DNA from: Treponema sp.
GTDB lineage: Bacteria > Spirochaetota > Spirochaetia > Treponematales > Treponemataceae
Length of the DNA: 43,249 nucleotides
Direction of reading: 5' to 3'
Assembly: GCA_017534445.1 (NCBI GenBank)
Contig: JAFXWC010000060.1
Span: 1 to 43,249 of the forward strand
The number at the start of each line of letters is the position of its first letter. Position 1 is the stretch's first letter. The position numbers and the translations under genes were made by a program. The notes under the pieces are model-generated. The model was not told where the DNA came from. It saw only the letters and a program-made list of their open reading frames with translations, and did no database searches. Shown here one piece after another: positions 27,506-35,153 of this stretch.

Positions 27506-28307
27506 TTCAGTCTTTCACAGGCAGTTGAAATATTGGGTCGCATTCGCATTCCTGCTCTTGCTGGAAGCATGCGGCCTTGATTCTTTTTACTATCTTGATC
27601 CTCCTGTTACGGACGGACATATTTCCTACTACACCACTGAAGACGGAATCTTAAGATACTTTAGCTTTGTTACCAATGAGGAAAGCTCTTTGGGTGACAA
27701 CGACCAGTATTTTTCTTCTTCATCAGAGCTGGTTTTTCTTGGAACCGAAGTCTATTACAAAATCTACACCAGCTATTCAACAATGGTGAATGTGGAAAAC
27801 GCCATTGACTCTTTGAATTCAAGCTCTTCAAACTACGCCGCCGCCGCAGAAAGCCTTATTGAATCCCGCGGTTACAAGCCGCTCAAGTTTAGCCACGGAA
27901 GCTTTAGCCCTTTGGTGGAGGCTGGTTCTTCCCCAAACAACCGCCACGTTTACATAAGGCTGAATGACTATGGAAGCGAAACTGACTACAGCAAGGGCAT
28001 TTGCATCTCCAATCATCCCATGGACAAGTATTCGCTTTCCGACGCGCTTATGCACAACGGAAATCCCGTTCTGCCGCGCCGCTACATAAATGCCAACTAC
28101 GGCTTTAACTTTGGCCAGGATGACAACAATCCCCTGCCCAAAAGCGGTGATGCCGACGTGAACTATTCTGGCTCTCCGTCTGGCGGAATCTGGTACGTGG
28201 ACATGTATGCCGTTTCTGTTGGCCGCGACACATCCTATTCAACTTCCTACAGCAAGGTTCTTTTCCTTGGTTCAACAAAAATTTCCGAGAGTGACTACCA
28301 GAATTAG
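27498..28307 (+). CDS. Putative lipoprotein of unknown function
   Basis: 269 residues, not recognised. The start HRQLKYW, then a hydrophobic core and LLLEAC, is a lipoprotein signal with Cys at residue 25. The Glu just before the conserved Ala-Cys is unusual, but spirochaete lipoboxes are relaxed. The mature part is Ser/Tyr/Asp-rich with many beta-strand-like segments and no motif. The start is a TTG at 27498 that overlaps the previous stop; a second TTG at 27525 is possible but would leave a shorter signal. Location is probably the outer or inner membrane. No terminator is seen between it and the tRNA promoter. Confidence 0.7.
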   Translation: MNSSVFHRQLKYWVAFAFLLLLEACGLDSFYYLDPPVTDGHISYYTTEDGILRYFSFVTNEESSLGDNDQYFSSSSELVFLGTEVYYKIYTSYSTMVNVENAIDSLNSSSSNYAAAAESLIESRGYKPLKFSHGSFSPLVEAGSSPNNRHVYIRLNDYGSETDYSKGICISNHPMDKYSLSDALMHNGNPVLPRRYINANYGFNFGQDDNNPLPKSGDADVNYSGSPSGGIWYVDMYAVSVGRDTSYSTSYSKVLFLGSTKISESDYQN

Positions 28308-28325
28308 AAAAGAAGAAAAAAGCAC

Positions 28326-28354
28326 TTGAATAAAATTTGTTTTTGTGCAATAAT
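28326..28354 (+). promoter_or_regulatory. Promoter for tRNA-Arg
   Basis: TTGAAT (28326-28331), 17 bp, then AATAAT (28349-28354). It lies 12 nt upstream of the mature tRNA 5' end. Confidence 0.6.
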
Positions 28355-28366
28355 ATTTGGCATTAC

Positions 28367-28441
28367 GGCGCTTTAGCTCAGCTGGATTAGAGCATCTGCC
28401 TTCTAAGCAGAGGGTCGGCAGTTCGAGTCTGCCATGCGTCA
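28367..28441 (+). tRNA. tRNA-Arg (anticodon TCT)
   Basis: Cloverleaf of 75 nt: acceptor ggcgctt/atgcgtc, D stem gctc/gagc, anticodon stem tctgc/gcaga with loop cttctaa (anticodon TCT, reads AGA), T stem ggcag/ctgcc with loop ttcgagt, discriminator A. The acceptor has one G·T pair and one T·T mismatch at position 6-67. CCA is not encoded. It is a single-gene transcript between its own promoter and terminator. Confidence 0.93.
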
Positions 28442-28445
28442 CCTA

Positions 28446-28486
28446 AAAGCTTTCTTTGATTTTTTTCAGGGAAAGCTTTTTTTATT
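28446..28486 (+). terminator. Terminator after tRNA-Arg
   Basis: Stem aaagctttc (28446-28454) pairs with gaaagcttt (28471-28479), followed by a T-rich tail (28480-28486). The -35 of the next gene's promoter overlaps the tail. Confidence 0.85.
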
Positions 28487-28513
28487 GTAGTTTTGAAAGT
28501 TTTGGTTTATAAT
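28485..28513 (+). promoter_or_regulatory. Promoter of the cyclase gene, leaderless layout
   Basis: TTGTAG (28485-28490), 17 bp, TATAAT (28508-28513). The -10 ends 6 nt before the ATG at 28520 and there is no Shine-Dalgarno, so transcription should start at or next to the start codon. Confidence 0.65.
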
Positions 28514-28519
28514 TTGCTT

Positions 28520-31500
28520 ATGAAACGGATTTCTGTTGTTTTATTGTCTTTATTTTTTGCCGGAAACATTTTTGCGCAGGGTGCTTCATCCGACTTGCAG
28601 CATCCCAACAGCAATTTTTTTAACGAATTTGTCGCGCGTACATGGAACGCAAGTGACGGTCTTGCGGGAAACACCATCACTGATTTGATTCAGGATTCCA
28701 GGGGCTACATATATTTTGGAACCTACGAAGGTCTTGTCCGCTTTGACGGCGTAAAATTCGTTACGATAAACCACATTTACGACCGCAAGTATAACTTTGT
28801 AGCGGCCCGCGTAATTTTTCAGGATTCAAACTCCAACTTGTGGATTGGCTCCAATGACGAGGGCGTTATATGCATAGGCAATGACGGAAGCGTGAGCACT
28901 TTCCGCGTGGAAAACGGCCTTCCCAACAATTCCATTCGCTCCATAGCGGAAGATTTTGACGGCAACGTATGGGTTGGAACGGCATCGGGTGTTGCCTACA
29001 TAACAAAGACCCAGGACATAAAGCATCCGGCTGGTCTTACGGACCATGACGAGGAACACCTTCTTGTGCAGAAGCTTTATTGTGACACCGCGGGAAGAAT
29101 GTGGCTCTGCGGTTCCCTGCCGGGAAGCATTTACTGCTATTCGGGCGGAAAATTCAACAGGTATGCAGGTATTACCAAGTTTAAGGATCCTGTTGTGCGC
29201 ACTATAACCCAGGATTCCAAGGGAGCCTTCTGGTTTGGCATTTGTCCCCATTATGCGGTTTGCATAGACGGAACAGAGGAAACTGTGCTTGACATAGGGC
29301 ACGGCAAGCAGCCTGGAACCGTAGTAAATTCCATTGTACAGGATTCCCACAGCAACATCTGGTTTGGTCTTGACAGTGGGGTTGCCGTCTACCACGACGG
29401 AGGCCTTTCTTTTTATGACACAAGCAACGGCCTTTGTGACAGCAATGCCAACAAGATAATGGAAGACCGCGAGGGCAACATCTGGATTGCCACTGACAGG
29501 GGCGGCGTTCACAAGCTTAGTACCGGTAAATTTGTTACTGTGCGCATGGACACGACTGTAAACGCCATCTGCGAAGACAGCAAAAGGTCTGTGGTCTGGC
29601 TTGGCTGCGACAAGGGACTTTTCTGCTACGACTTTAAGAAGTCATCCTTTGTTCAGAATGACATTACCAACTTCTGCTCCAACATAAGAATCCGCCATGT
29701 GGGAATTACGGAAAACGGCAGTCTTCTTGTAAGCACCTACGGCCACTATGGGCAGATTGTTATAAGTCCAGACGGCAAGCCTAAGTACTGGAACAAGGAC
29801 TCCGGGCTTAGCGGAGACATGACCCGTGTTTCTACTTTATGTTCGGATGGAAAGCTCTATGTTGGAACTACGACAGGTCTTAACATAATAGACATGTCCA
29901 CGAACGAGATAAAGATTATGACCCGCGACGACGGTCTTCCCAATGACTACATAATGTGCATTTACGAAGCCTCGGACGGAAGTATATGGTGCGGAACTGA
30001 CGGAAGCGGTATCTTTGTGCTAAAGGACGGAGCCGTAAAAACAACCTACACCACCAACGACGGTCTTGCAGGCAACGTTATCTTTAAGATAAAGGAAGTT
30101 ACCCCCGGCGAGATATGGGTTTGCACCGGTTCGGGCGTAACCCGCTTTAGGAATAAGAAGTGTGTGTCATATTCTTCGGACAGCGGACTTGGAACTGACG
30201 GAATCTTCCAGGTTGTAGACGACTATTCAGGTAATTGCTTTATGACCAGCAACAGGGGCATTTCCTGCGTAACCATGGAAGAACTTGATGCCTATGCGGA
30301 CGGAAGCATCCCAAAGGTTTCGGCCCGTTTCTTTGGACGTTCAGACGGACTTATTTCTGGCGGTGTAACCAGTACGTCACTTTCTATGAAGGACAAGATA
30401 GGCCGCATTTGGTTTACCCTCATAGACGGATTTGCAATTTATGACCCGGTAAAAGGCAGCTCCAACAAGGCAAAGCCTATCGTTCAGATAGAAACTATTT
30501 CCGTAGACACTGACATGACGGAGTTCAACAATCAGACTGTCATAATGCCGCCTGACGCAAAGAGGCTAAGGATTGGCTTTACAGGCTTGAGCTACATTTC
30601 CTCCGAGAACATGAACTTCCGCTACAAGCTGGATGGCTTTGATTCTGGCTATTCTGACTGGGCCGCAGAACGCTTTGTTTCCTATACTAACCTTAAGCCC
30701 GGCACCTACAAGTTCTCCGTTCAGACCGCAAACGTGGACAACATGCTTAGCGATCCTTCGCCGGTTCTTACTATCATAAAGGAGCCCCACTTTTGGCAGC
30801 TGTGGTATTTCTGGGGACTTTGTGCAGCCGCATTCCTTACAGTTACGATTCTTGCAATATGGACAAGGTTCCGCCGCCTTAAGAAGTACCAGATTAAGCT
30901 TGAGCGCGAGGTTGATGCCCAGACAAAGGAGCTTCAGGAACAGGCAGTGGAGCTTCAGAACAGGGCACATGCTCTTGAAGTTGCAAACGACAAGGCAGAA
31001 AAGCTGCTCTTGAACATACTTCCAAAACCTGTTGCGGATGAGCTTACGGAAAACCCTGGACGGCAGATTGCTAAGCAGTATTCCAACGTCTGCGTCTTCT
31101 TTGCGGACATTGTTGGTTTTACAAAGCTTTCCACCGGTATGAGCGCTAACGAAATCGTAAAGATGCTCAACGCAATATTCTCCCGCTTTGACGAGCGGCT
31201 GCTGGAATTCGGCGTGGAAAAAATCAAGACAATCGGTGATGCCTATATGGCGGCCTGCGGCTTTGAGGAGACTGTGCTGGGAAATGCTGCCGTCGTAAAA
31301 ATGATAAACCTTTCCCGCGCCATCCTAAAGGAAATAGAAGACTTTGACAAGGAGACAGGCTTCAACCTGCTGATGAGAATCGGTATAAACTGCGGACCAC
31401 TCATCGCGGGCGTAATCGGAAAGTCAAAGTTCATCTATGACATCTGGGGCGACACGGTAAACGTTGCAAGCCGCATGGAATCCACCGGTCAGCCGGGCAG

Positions 31501-31615
31501 AATCCACGTTACGGAAAACGTCTTCCTCCGCACAAAGGACCAGGTAAAATACAGTGACTGCGTGGAAATAGAAGTAAAGGGCAAGGGTCTGATGAAGACC
31601 TACTTTGTGGAATAG
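28520..31615 (+). CDS. Propeller-type receptor fused to class III adenylate cyclase
   Basis: 1031 residues. Signal peptide (VVLLSLFFAGNIFAQ); then about 640 residues of two-component-regulator-propeller repeats (for example QDSRGYIYFGTYEGLVRFDG); a Y_Y_Y domain (about 680-760, including RYKLDGFDSGYSDW); one membrane helix; a coiled coil; and a class III cyclase domain. The catalytic residues are complete: metal Asp 863 (FADIVGFT) and Asp 907 (GDAYMA); adenine-selecting Lys 901 and Asp 974 (YDIWG); transition-state Asn 981 and Arg 985 (NVASR). ATP is therefore the expected substrate. The propeller would face the periplasm and control cAMP synthesis. Such sensors usually carry histidine kinases instead. 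The ATG at 28520 fits the signal peptide; a TTG at 28493 lies inside the promoter. Confidence 0.92.
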   Translation: MKRISVVLLSLFFAGNIFAQGASSDLQHPNSNFFNEFVARTWNASDGLAGNTITDLIQDSRGYIYFGTYEGLVRFDGVKFVTINHIYDRKYNFVAARVIFQDSNSNLWIGSNDEGVICIGNDGSVSTFRVENGLPNNSIRSIAEDFDGNVWVGTASGVAYITKTQDIKHPAGLTDHDEEHLLVQKLYCDTAGRMWLCGSLPGSIYCYSGGKFNRYAGITKFKDPVVRTITQDSKGAFWFGICPHYAVCIDGTEETVLDIGHGKQPGTVVNSIVQDSHSNIWFGLDSGVAVYHDGGLSFYDTSNGLCDSNANKIMEDREGNIWIATDRGGVHKLSTGKFVTVRMDTTVNAICEDSKRSVVWLGCDKGLFCYDFKKSSFVQNDITNFCSNIRIRHVGITENGSLLVSTYGHYGQIVISPDGKPKYWNKDSGLSGDMTRVSTLCSDGKLYVGTTTGLNIIDMSTNEIKIMTRDDGLPNDYIMCIYEASDGSIWCGTDGSGIFVLKDGAVKTTYTTNDGLAGNVIFKIKEVTPGEIWVCTGSGVTRFRNKKCVSYSSDSGLGTDGIFQVVDDYSGNCFMTSNRGISCVTMEELDAYADGSIPKVSARFFGRSDGLISGGVTSTSLSMKDKIGRIWFTLIDGFAIYDPVKGSSNKAKPIVQIETISVDTDMTEFNNQTVIMPPDAKRLRIGFTGLSYISSENMNFRYKLDGFDSGYSDWAAERFVSYTNLKPGTYKFSVQTANVDNMLSDPSPVLTIIKEPHFWQLWYFWGLCAAAFLTVTILAIWTRFRRLKKYQIKLEREVDAQTKELQEQAVELQNRAHALEVANDKAEKLLLNILPKPVADELTENPGRQIAKQYSNVCVFFADIVGFTKLSTGMSANEIVKMLNAIFSRFDERLLEFGVEKIKTIGDAYMAACGFEETVLGNAAVVKMINLSRAILKEIEDFDKETGFNLLMRIGINCGPLIAGVIGKSKFIYDIWGDTVNVASRMESTGQPGRIHVTENVFLRTKDQVKYSDCVEIEVKGKGLMKTYFVE

Positions 31616-31703
31616 ATTCTTTCCTGACCCCTACAATCGGGCGTAGGCTCTGTTTGCTGTCGTAGCTAAGAGATTAAGGTCAATGGCATTAATATAAAGA
31701 ACT

Positions 31704-31730
31704 GTCATGCCGAACTTGATTCGGCATCTC
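31704..31730 (+). repeat. Palindromic repeat, copy A
   Basis: Layout CAT-gccgaa-CTTGA-ttcggc-ATCTC, with the two 6-nt arms fully complementary. It shares the fixed CAT, CTTGA and ATCTC parts with copy B at 31749-31776, read on the other strand. Likely a REP-like dispersed element. Confidence 0.7.
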
Positions 31731-31748
31731 TCTTCAATATTGTAATTT

Positions 31749-31776
31749 GAGATTCTGAGTCAAGCTCAGAATGGCG
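31749..31776 (-). repeat. Palindromic repeat, copy B
   Basis: On the minus strand this reads CCAT-tctgag-CTTGA-ctcaga-ATCTC. The arms differ in sequence from copy A but stay fully complementary, so the stem has covaried. It faces copy A tail to tail across 18 nt, and the two ATCTC ends can also pair with each other. Confidence 0.7.
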
Positions 31777-31814
31777 AAAAGTTAATAGCACAGTGTTTTA
31801 AGTCTTGTTAATTG

Positions 31815-31904
31815 ACAGGGCAGGGGGCGTTGCAGGGGCTTCCCCCGCAGAAGGGGTAGGACGCAACGAAGTGCGGCCGCAGGGGAAGGCTTTCCCCCTC
31901 CTGG
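31815..31904 (+). repeat. G/C-rich structured intergenic element
   Basis: Nested self-complementary parts: cgttgc (31828-31833) with gcaacg (31863-31868), an aggggcttccccc hairpin inside it, gcggccgc, and ggggaaggctttcccc after it. The base composition differs sharply from the AT-rich flanks. It looks like a dispersed intergenic repeat, but only one full copy is in the window. Confidence 0.5.
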
Positions 31905-31943
31905 ATGAATAGACTATTTGTATTGCTTAAAATAAAATACCTA

Positions 31944-31972
31944 TTGAATAAGTATGAAAAAATTGCTATATT
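31944..31972 (+). promoter_or_regulatory. Promoter of the pyridoxamine kinase gene
   Basis: TTGAAT (31944-31949), 17 bp, TATATT (31967-31972). A leader of about 25 nt with an agaggt ribosome-binding site follows. Confidence 0.65.
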
Positions 31973-32003
31973 GTGCTAATTTCTAGAAACAGAGGTAATA
32001 ATC

Positions 32004-32834
32004 ATGAAACGTATCGTAACAATACAGGACATTTCATGCGTCGGCAAATGCTCACTCACCGTAGCTCTCCCCATCATCAGCGCAATGGGCATTGAATCAG
32101 CAATCATTCCAACAGCAGTTCTTTCAACACATACAGGCTTTAAGAACTTTACCTTCCACGACCTGACAGGCGAAATCAGCAAGATCACTTCCCACTGGAA
32201 GGAGCAGAACATTGGCTTTGACGGCATCTACACCGGCTACCTTGGCTCATTCGAGCAGCTTGAACTAATGAAAGGCCTTTTTGGTGACTTTGGAAAGGGA
32301 AAGACTCTTTTTGTAGACCCCTGCATGGCGGACAACGGAAAGCTCTATCCAGGCTTTACCCGCGAATTTGCCCTTGCAATGGCAAAGCTCTGCGGCCTTG
32401 CGGACGTTATCTGCCCCAACATTACCGAGGCAACCCTGCTTTTGGACAAGCCATACCCCGGCGATGAATACGACGAAAAATATATAAAGAACTTAATGGA
32501 AGAACTTGCAAAGCTCGGCTCCAAGAAGGTAATCCTAAAGGGAGTTGGCTACAAGAAGGGCCTCTGCGGCGTTATCACCTTTGATTCTGCTACAGGTGCC
32601 TTTAGCGAATACTTCCACGAGCTTATCCCGGCAAAATTCCACGGTACTGGCGACATCTTTGCATCCGTTGCCTTTAGCGCGGTAGTTCTTGGAAAGTCTC
32701 TTGAAGAGGCCGTTAAGCTTGCGGCAGACTTTACGGTTCTTTCCATAAAGAAGACCATGGACCACACCGACCACAACTGGTACGGTGTAGACTTTGAGTC
32801 GGCATTCCCTTGGCTCTTGCAGAATTTGCAATAG
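32004..32834 (+). CDS. Pyridoxamine/pyridoxal kinase (PdxK/PdxY family)
   Basis: 276 residues of the ribokinase fold. It phosphorylates pyridoxal, pyridoxamine or pyridoxine in B6 salvage, giving PLP directly or through PNP/PMP oxidation. The start MKRIVTIQDISCVGKCS is typical, with VDPCMADNG and CPNITEATLLL, and the anion-hole motif GTGDIFAS holds the catalytic Asp. It stands alone between its own promoter and the suf promoter, which overlaps its 3' end. SufS, encoded just downstream, needs PLP; whether the two are linked functionally or by chance is unknown. PdxK and PdxY cannot be told apart here. Confidence 0.92.
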   Translation: MKRIVTIQDISCVGKCSLTVALPIISAMGIESAIIPTAVLSTHTGFKNFTFHDLTGEISKITSHWKEQNIGFDGIYTGYLGSFEQLELMKGLFGDFGKGKTLFVDPCMADNGKLYPGFTREFALAMAKLCGLADVICPNITEATLLLDKPYPGDEYDEKYIKNLMEELAKLGSKKVILKGVGYKKGLCGVITFDSATGAFSEYFHELIPAKFHGTGDIFASVAFSAVVLGKSLEEAVKLAADFTVLSIKKTMDHTDHNWYGVDFESAFPWLLQNLQ

Positions 32835-32854
32835 ATTCTGTTTTGTGCTAAACT
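32826..32854 (+). promoter_or_regulatory. Promoter of the suf operon
   Basis: TTGCAA (32826-32831), 17 bp, TAAACT (32849-32854), starting within the last codons of the kinase gene. The leader is about 35 nt with an aggag site before sufC. No obvious IscR- or Fur-type palindrome was seen. Confidence 0.5.
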
Positions 32855-32895
32855 GTTGCCAAATCTACGGAAAATTAAGTACATAGGAGTCCCAT

Positions 32896-33738
32896 ATGGC
32901 GGAAAATCTGCTTGAAATTCAGAACGTGAGCGCAAGCATCGGTGCGAAGGAAATACTTCACAATGTTTCATTGAATATAAAGAGCGGAGAAACCCATGTT
33001 CTTATGGGACCCAACGGTGCCGGCAAGTCTACTCTTGGCTATACCCTAATGGGCAACCCGGAGTATACGCTTACCGGCGGCAAGATTGTTTTTAACGGAA
33101 AGGACATAACTCCTTTTTCTACGGACGCCAGGGCTAAGGAAGGAATGTTCCTTAGTTTCCAGGATCCGCTTGAAGTTCCCGGTGTTTCGCTTGAATCTTT
33201 TATACGCTCTTCCATGCAGCAGATTTCCGGTCAGAAGATAAAGCTCTTGGCTTTTAAGAAGGAGTTGGAAGCGGCAATGTCTGTCCTTAACATGGCTTCT
33301 TCTTATGCAGAGCGCGACCTTAACGTGGGCTTTTCCGGCGGCGAAAAAAAGAAGTCGGAGATTCTCCAGCTTTTGATGCTTAAGCCCAAGCTTGCAATTC
33401 TTGACGAGACGGATTCAGGCCTTGATGTTGACGCTGTACGTACAGTTAGCAAGGGCATTTTGGAATACCAGAAGAAGAACAATGGTGCCCTTCTTATTAT
33501 TACCCACTCAACAAAGATTCTGGAAAGCCTTAACGTTGACTATACCCACATCATCGTAAAGGGGCGCATAGTTCATTCAGGAGACGCTTCTTTGGTTCAG
33601 AAGATTAATGCGGAAGGTTTTGACCAGTTCATTCCACAGGAAATTAAGGATGCCGAGCACAGGGAACGTCTTGCCGCTGCTGCAAAGGCCGCAATGGATG
33701 CCGTTAAGATGAATGCGGCAAACGGAGGCCTTTCGTAA
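32896..33738 (+). CDS. sufC: Fe-S cluster assembly ATPase SufC
   Basis: 280 residues; the ABC-type ATPase of the SufBCD scaffold that builds iron-sulfur clusters. Walker A is GPNGAGKST, the signature is FSGGEKKKSE, Walker B is LAILDETDSGLD, and the switch His lies in IITHSTK. The C-terminal 30 residues (Ala/Met-rich) are longer than usual. The stop overlaps the sufB ATG by 1 nt. First gene of sufC-B-D-S, with sufU after a gap. Confidence 0.97.
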   Translation: MAENLLEIQNVSASIGAKEILHNVSLNIKSGETHVLMGPNGAGKSTLGYTLMGNPEYTLTGGKIVFNGKDITPFSTDARAKEGMFLSFQDPLEVPGVSLESFIRSSMQQISGQKIKLLAFKKELEAAMSVLNMASSYAERDLNVGFSGGEKKKSEILQLLMLKPKLAILDETDSGLDVDAVRTVSKGILEYQKKNNGALLIITHSTKILESLNVDYTHIIVKGRIVHSGDASLVQKINAEGFDQFIPQEIKDAEHRERLAAAAKAAMDAVKMNAANGGLS

Positions 33739-35153
33739 TGTCTGAGAAAGAAAAAACAGAAGTAAAGGACCTTGACCAGTCAATATACAATTTTAGCTAC
33801 GAAGAAAAAGACGAGGACTTTTTTAAGGTCCGCAAAGGTCTTGACGAGTCAATTATAGAGCGCATCAGTAAGGAAAAGAATGACCCCGCCTGGATGAAGG
33901 AGTGGAGGCTCAAGTGCCTTAAAATCTTTAACGAGACCAACGAGCCTGACTGGGGGCCGGACATTCACGACCTTGACATTCAGAAAATCGTAACATACGT
34001 AAAGCCCAAGACCCAGATGGCGGCCAAGTGGGCGGATGTTCCAAAAGACATAAAGGAAACCTTTGAAAAGCTTGGCATTCCAGAGGCAGAAAGGGAAAGC
34101 CTTGCCGGTGTTGGAGCCCAGTACGACAGCGAGCTTGTCTACCACAATGTAAAGGACGAGGTTGCAGAGCAGGGCGTTGTCTACACCGACATGGAAAGTG
34201 CCCTTACAGGTCCCTATGCGGATCTTGTAAAAGAAACCTTCATGCATCTTGTTCCTCCGACTGACCACAAGTTTGCGGCCCTTCACGGGGCTGTCTGGAG
34301 CGGTGGAAGCTTTGTCTATGTTCCTAAGGGCGTACACGTAAAGATTCCCCTTCAGTCATATTTCCGCCTTAATGCGGCAGGTGCAGGGCAGTTTGAGCAT
34401 ACGCTTATAATCGTGGATGAAGGTGCAGACCTTCACTTTATAGAGGGATGTTCCGCGCCAAAGTACAATGTTGCAAACCTTCACGCGGGCTGCGTAGAGC
34501 TTTACGTAAAAAAGAACGCAAGGCTCCGCTACAGTACCATAGAAAACTGGTCAAAGAACATGTACAACCTGAACACAAAGCGTGCGGTTGTGGAAGAAGG
34601 TGCCAAGATGGAATGGGTGTCAGGTTCTTTTGGCAGCCACATCTCTTACCTGTACCCGACGACAATTCTAAAGGGTGACAATTCCCTTTGCGAGTTTACG
34701 GGAATCACCTTCTCTGGAAAGGGGCAGGACCTTGACACCGGTGCAAAGATGATTCACATAGGAAAGCACTCTTCCAGTGTAATCAACACAAAGTCAATCA
34801 GCAAAAGCGGCGGGCGCAACACATACCGCTCTTCTGTAGTTGTAAACAGGAGCGCCAGCGGTTCAAAGTCCAGCGTTAACTGCGAAAGCCTTATGCTGGA
34901 CGAAGAAAGCCGCTCAGACACTGTTCCCGCAATGAACATAATGACCGATGACTGCGACATAGGCCACGAGGCAAAGATTGGCCGCATTTCCAACAAGGCA
35001 ATCTTCTACCTGATGAGCCGCGGCATGAGCGAAGAAGAGGCACGCGCCACAATCGTAAGCGGTTTTGCAAACCCGGTAAGCAAGGAACTCCCGCTGGAAT
35101 ATGCGGTAGAGATGAACAACCTTATCCGTCTTGAAATGAAAGGAAACCTGTAA
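33738..35153 (+). CDS. sufB: Fe-S cluster assembly scaffold SufB
   Basis: 471 residues, right-handed beta-helix protein. The N-terminal part (IYNFSYEEKDEDFF), then VYVPKGVHVKIPLQSYFRLN, HFIEGCSAP and the C-terminal segment DDCDIGHEAKIGRISNKAIF with ISNKAIFYLMSRGM are characteristic. With SufC and SufD it forms the BC2D complex that receives sulfur from SufS/SufU. It overlaps both neighbours by 1 nt (TAATG), which suggests tight stoichiometry. Confidence 0.97.
   Translation: MSEKEKTEVKDLDQSIYNFSYEEKDEDFFKVRKGLDESIIERISKEKNDPAWMKEWRLKCLKIFNETNEPDWGPDIHDLDIQKIVTYVKPKTQMAAKWADVPKDIKETFEKLGIPEAERESLAGVGAQYDSELVYHNVKDEVAEQGVVYTDMESALTGPYADLVKETFMHLVPPTDHKFAALHGAVWSGGSFVYVPKGVHVKIPLQSYFRLNAAGAGQFEHTLIIVDEGADLHFIEGCSAPKYNVANLHAGCVELYVKKNARLRYSTIENWSKNMYNLNTKRAVVEEGAKMEWVSGSFGSHISYLYPTTILKGDNSLCEFTGITFSGKGQDLDTGAKMIHIGKHSSSVINTKSISKSGGRNTYRSSVVVNRSASGSKSSVNCESLMLDEESRSDTVPAMNIMTDDCDIGHEAKIGRISNKAIFYLMSRGMSEEEARATIVSGFANPVSKELPLEYAVEMNNLIRLEMKGNL

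Larger units (their letters stand above)
31616..32003 (+). other. Non-coding stretch with repeats and the pdxK-type promoter
   Basis: No gene is seen in these 388 bases. They contain a weak hairpin just after the cyclase stop (cctac 31630-31634 with gtagg 31643-31647), two palindromic repeats (31704-31776), a G/C-rich structured element (31815-31904), and the promoter and leader of the kinase gene. Confidence 0.8.

Noticed and set aside
31627..31638. 12-nt match (acccctacaatc) to the reverse complement of 7206-7217 in the post-pnp hairpin
   Set aside because: Many 12-nt matches are expected by chance in 43 kb on two strands; not enough to call a repeat.
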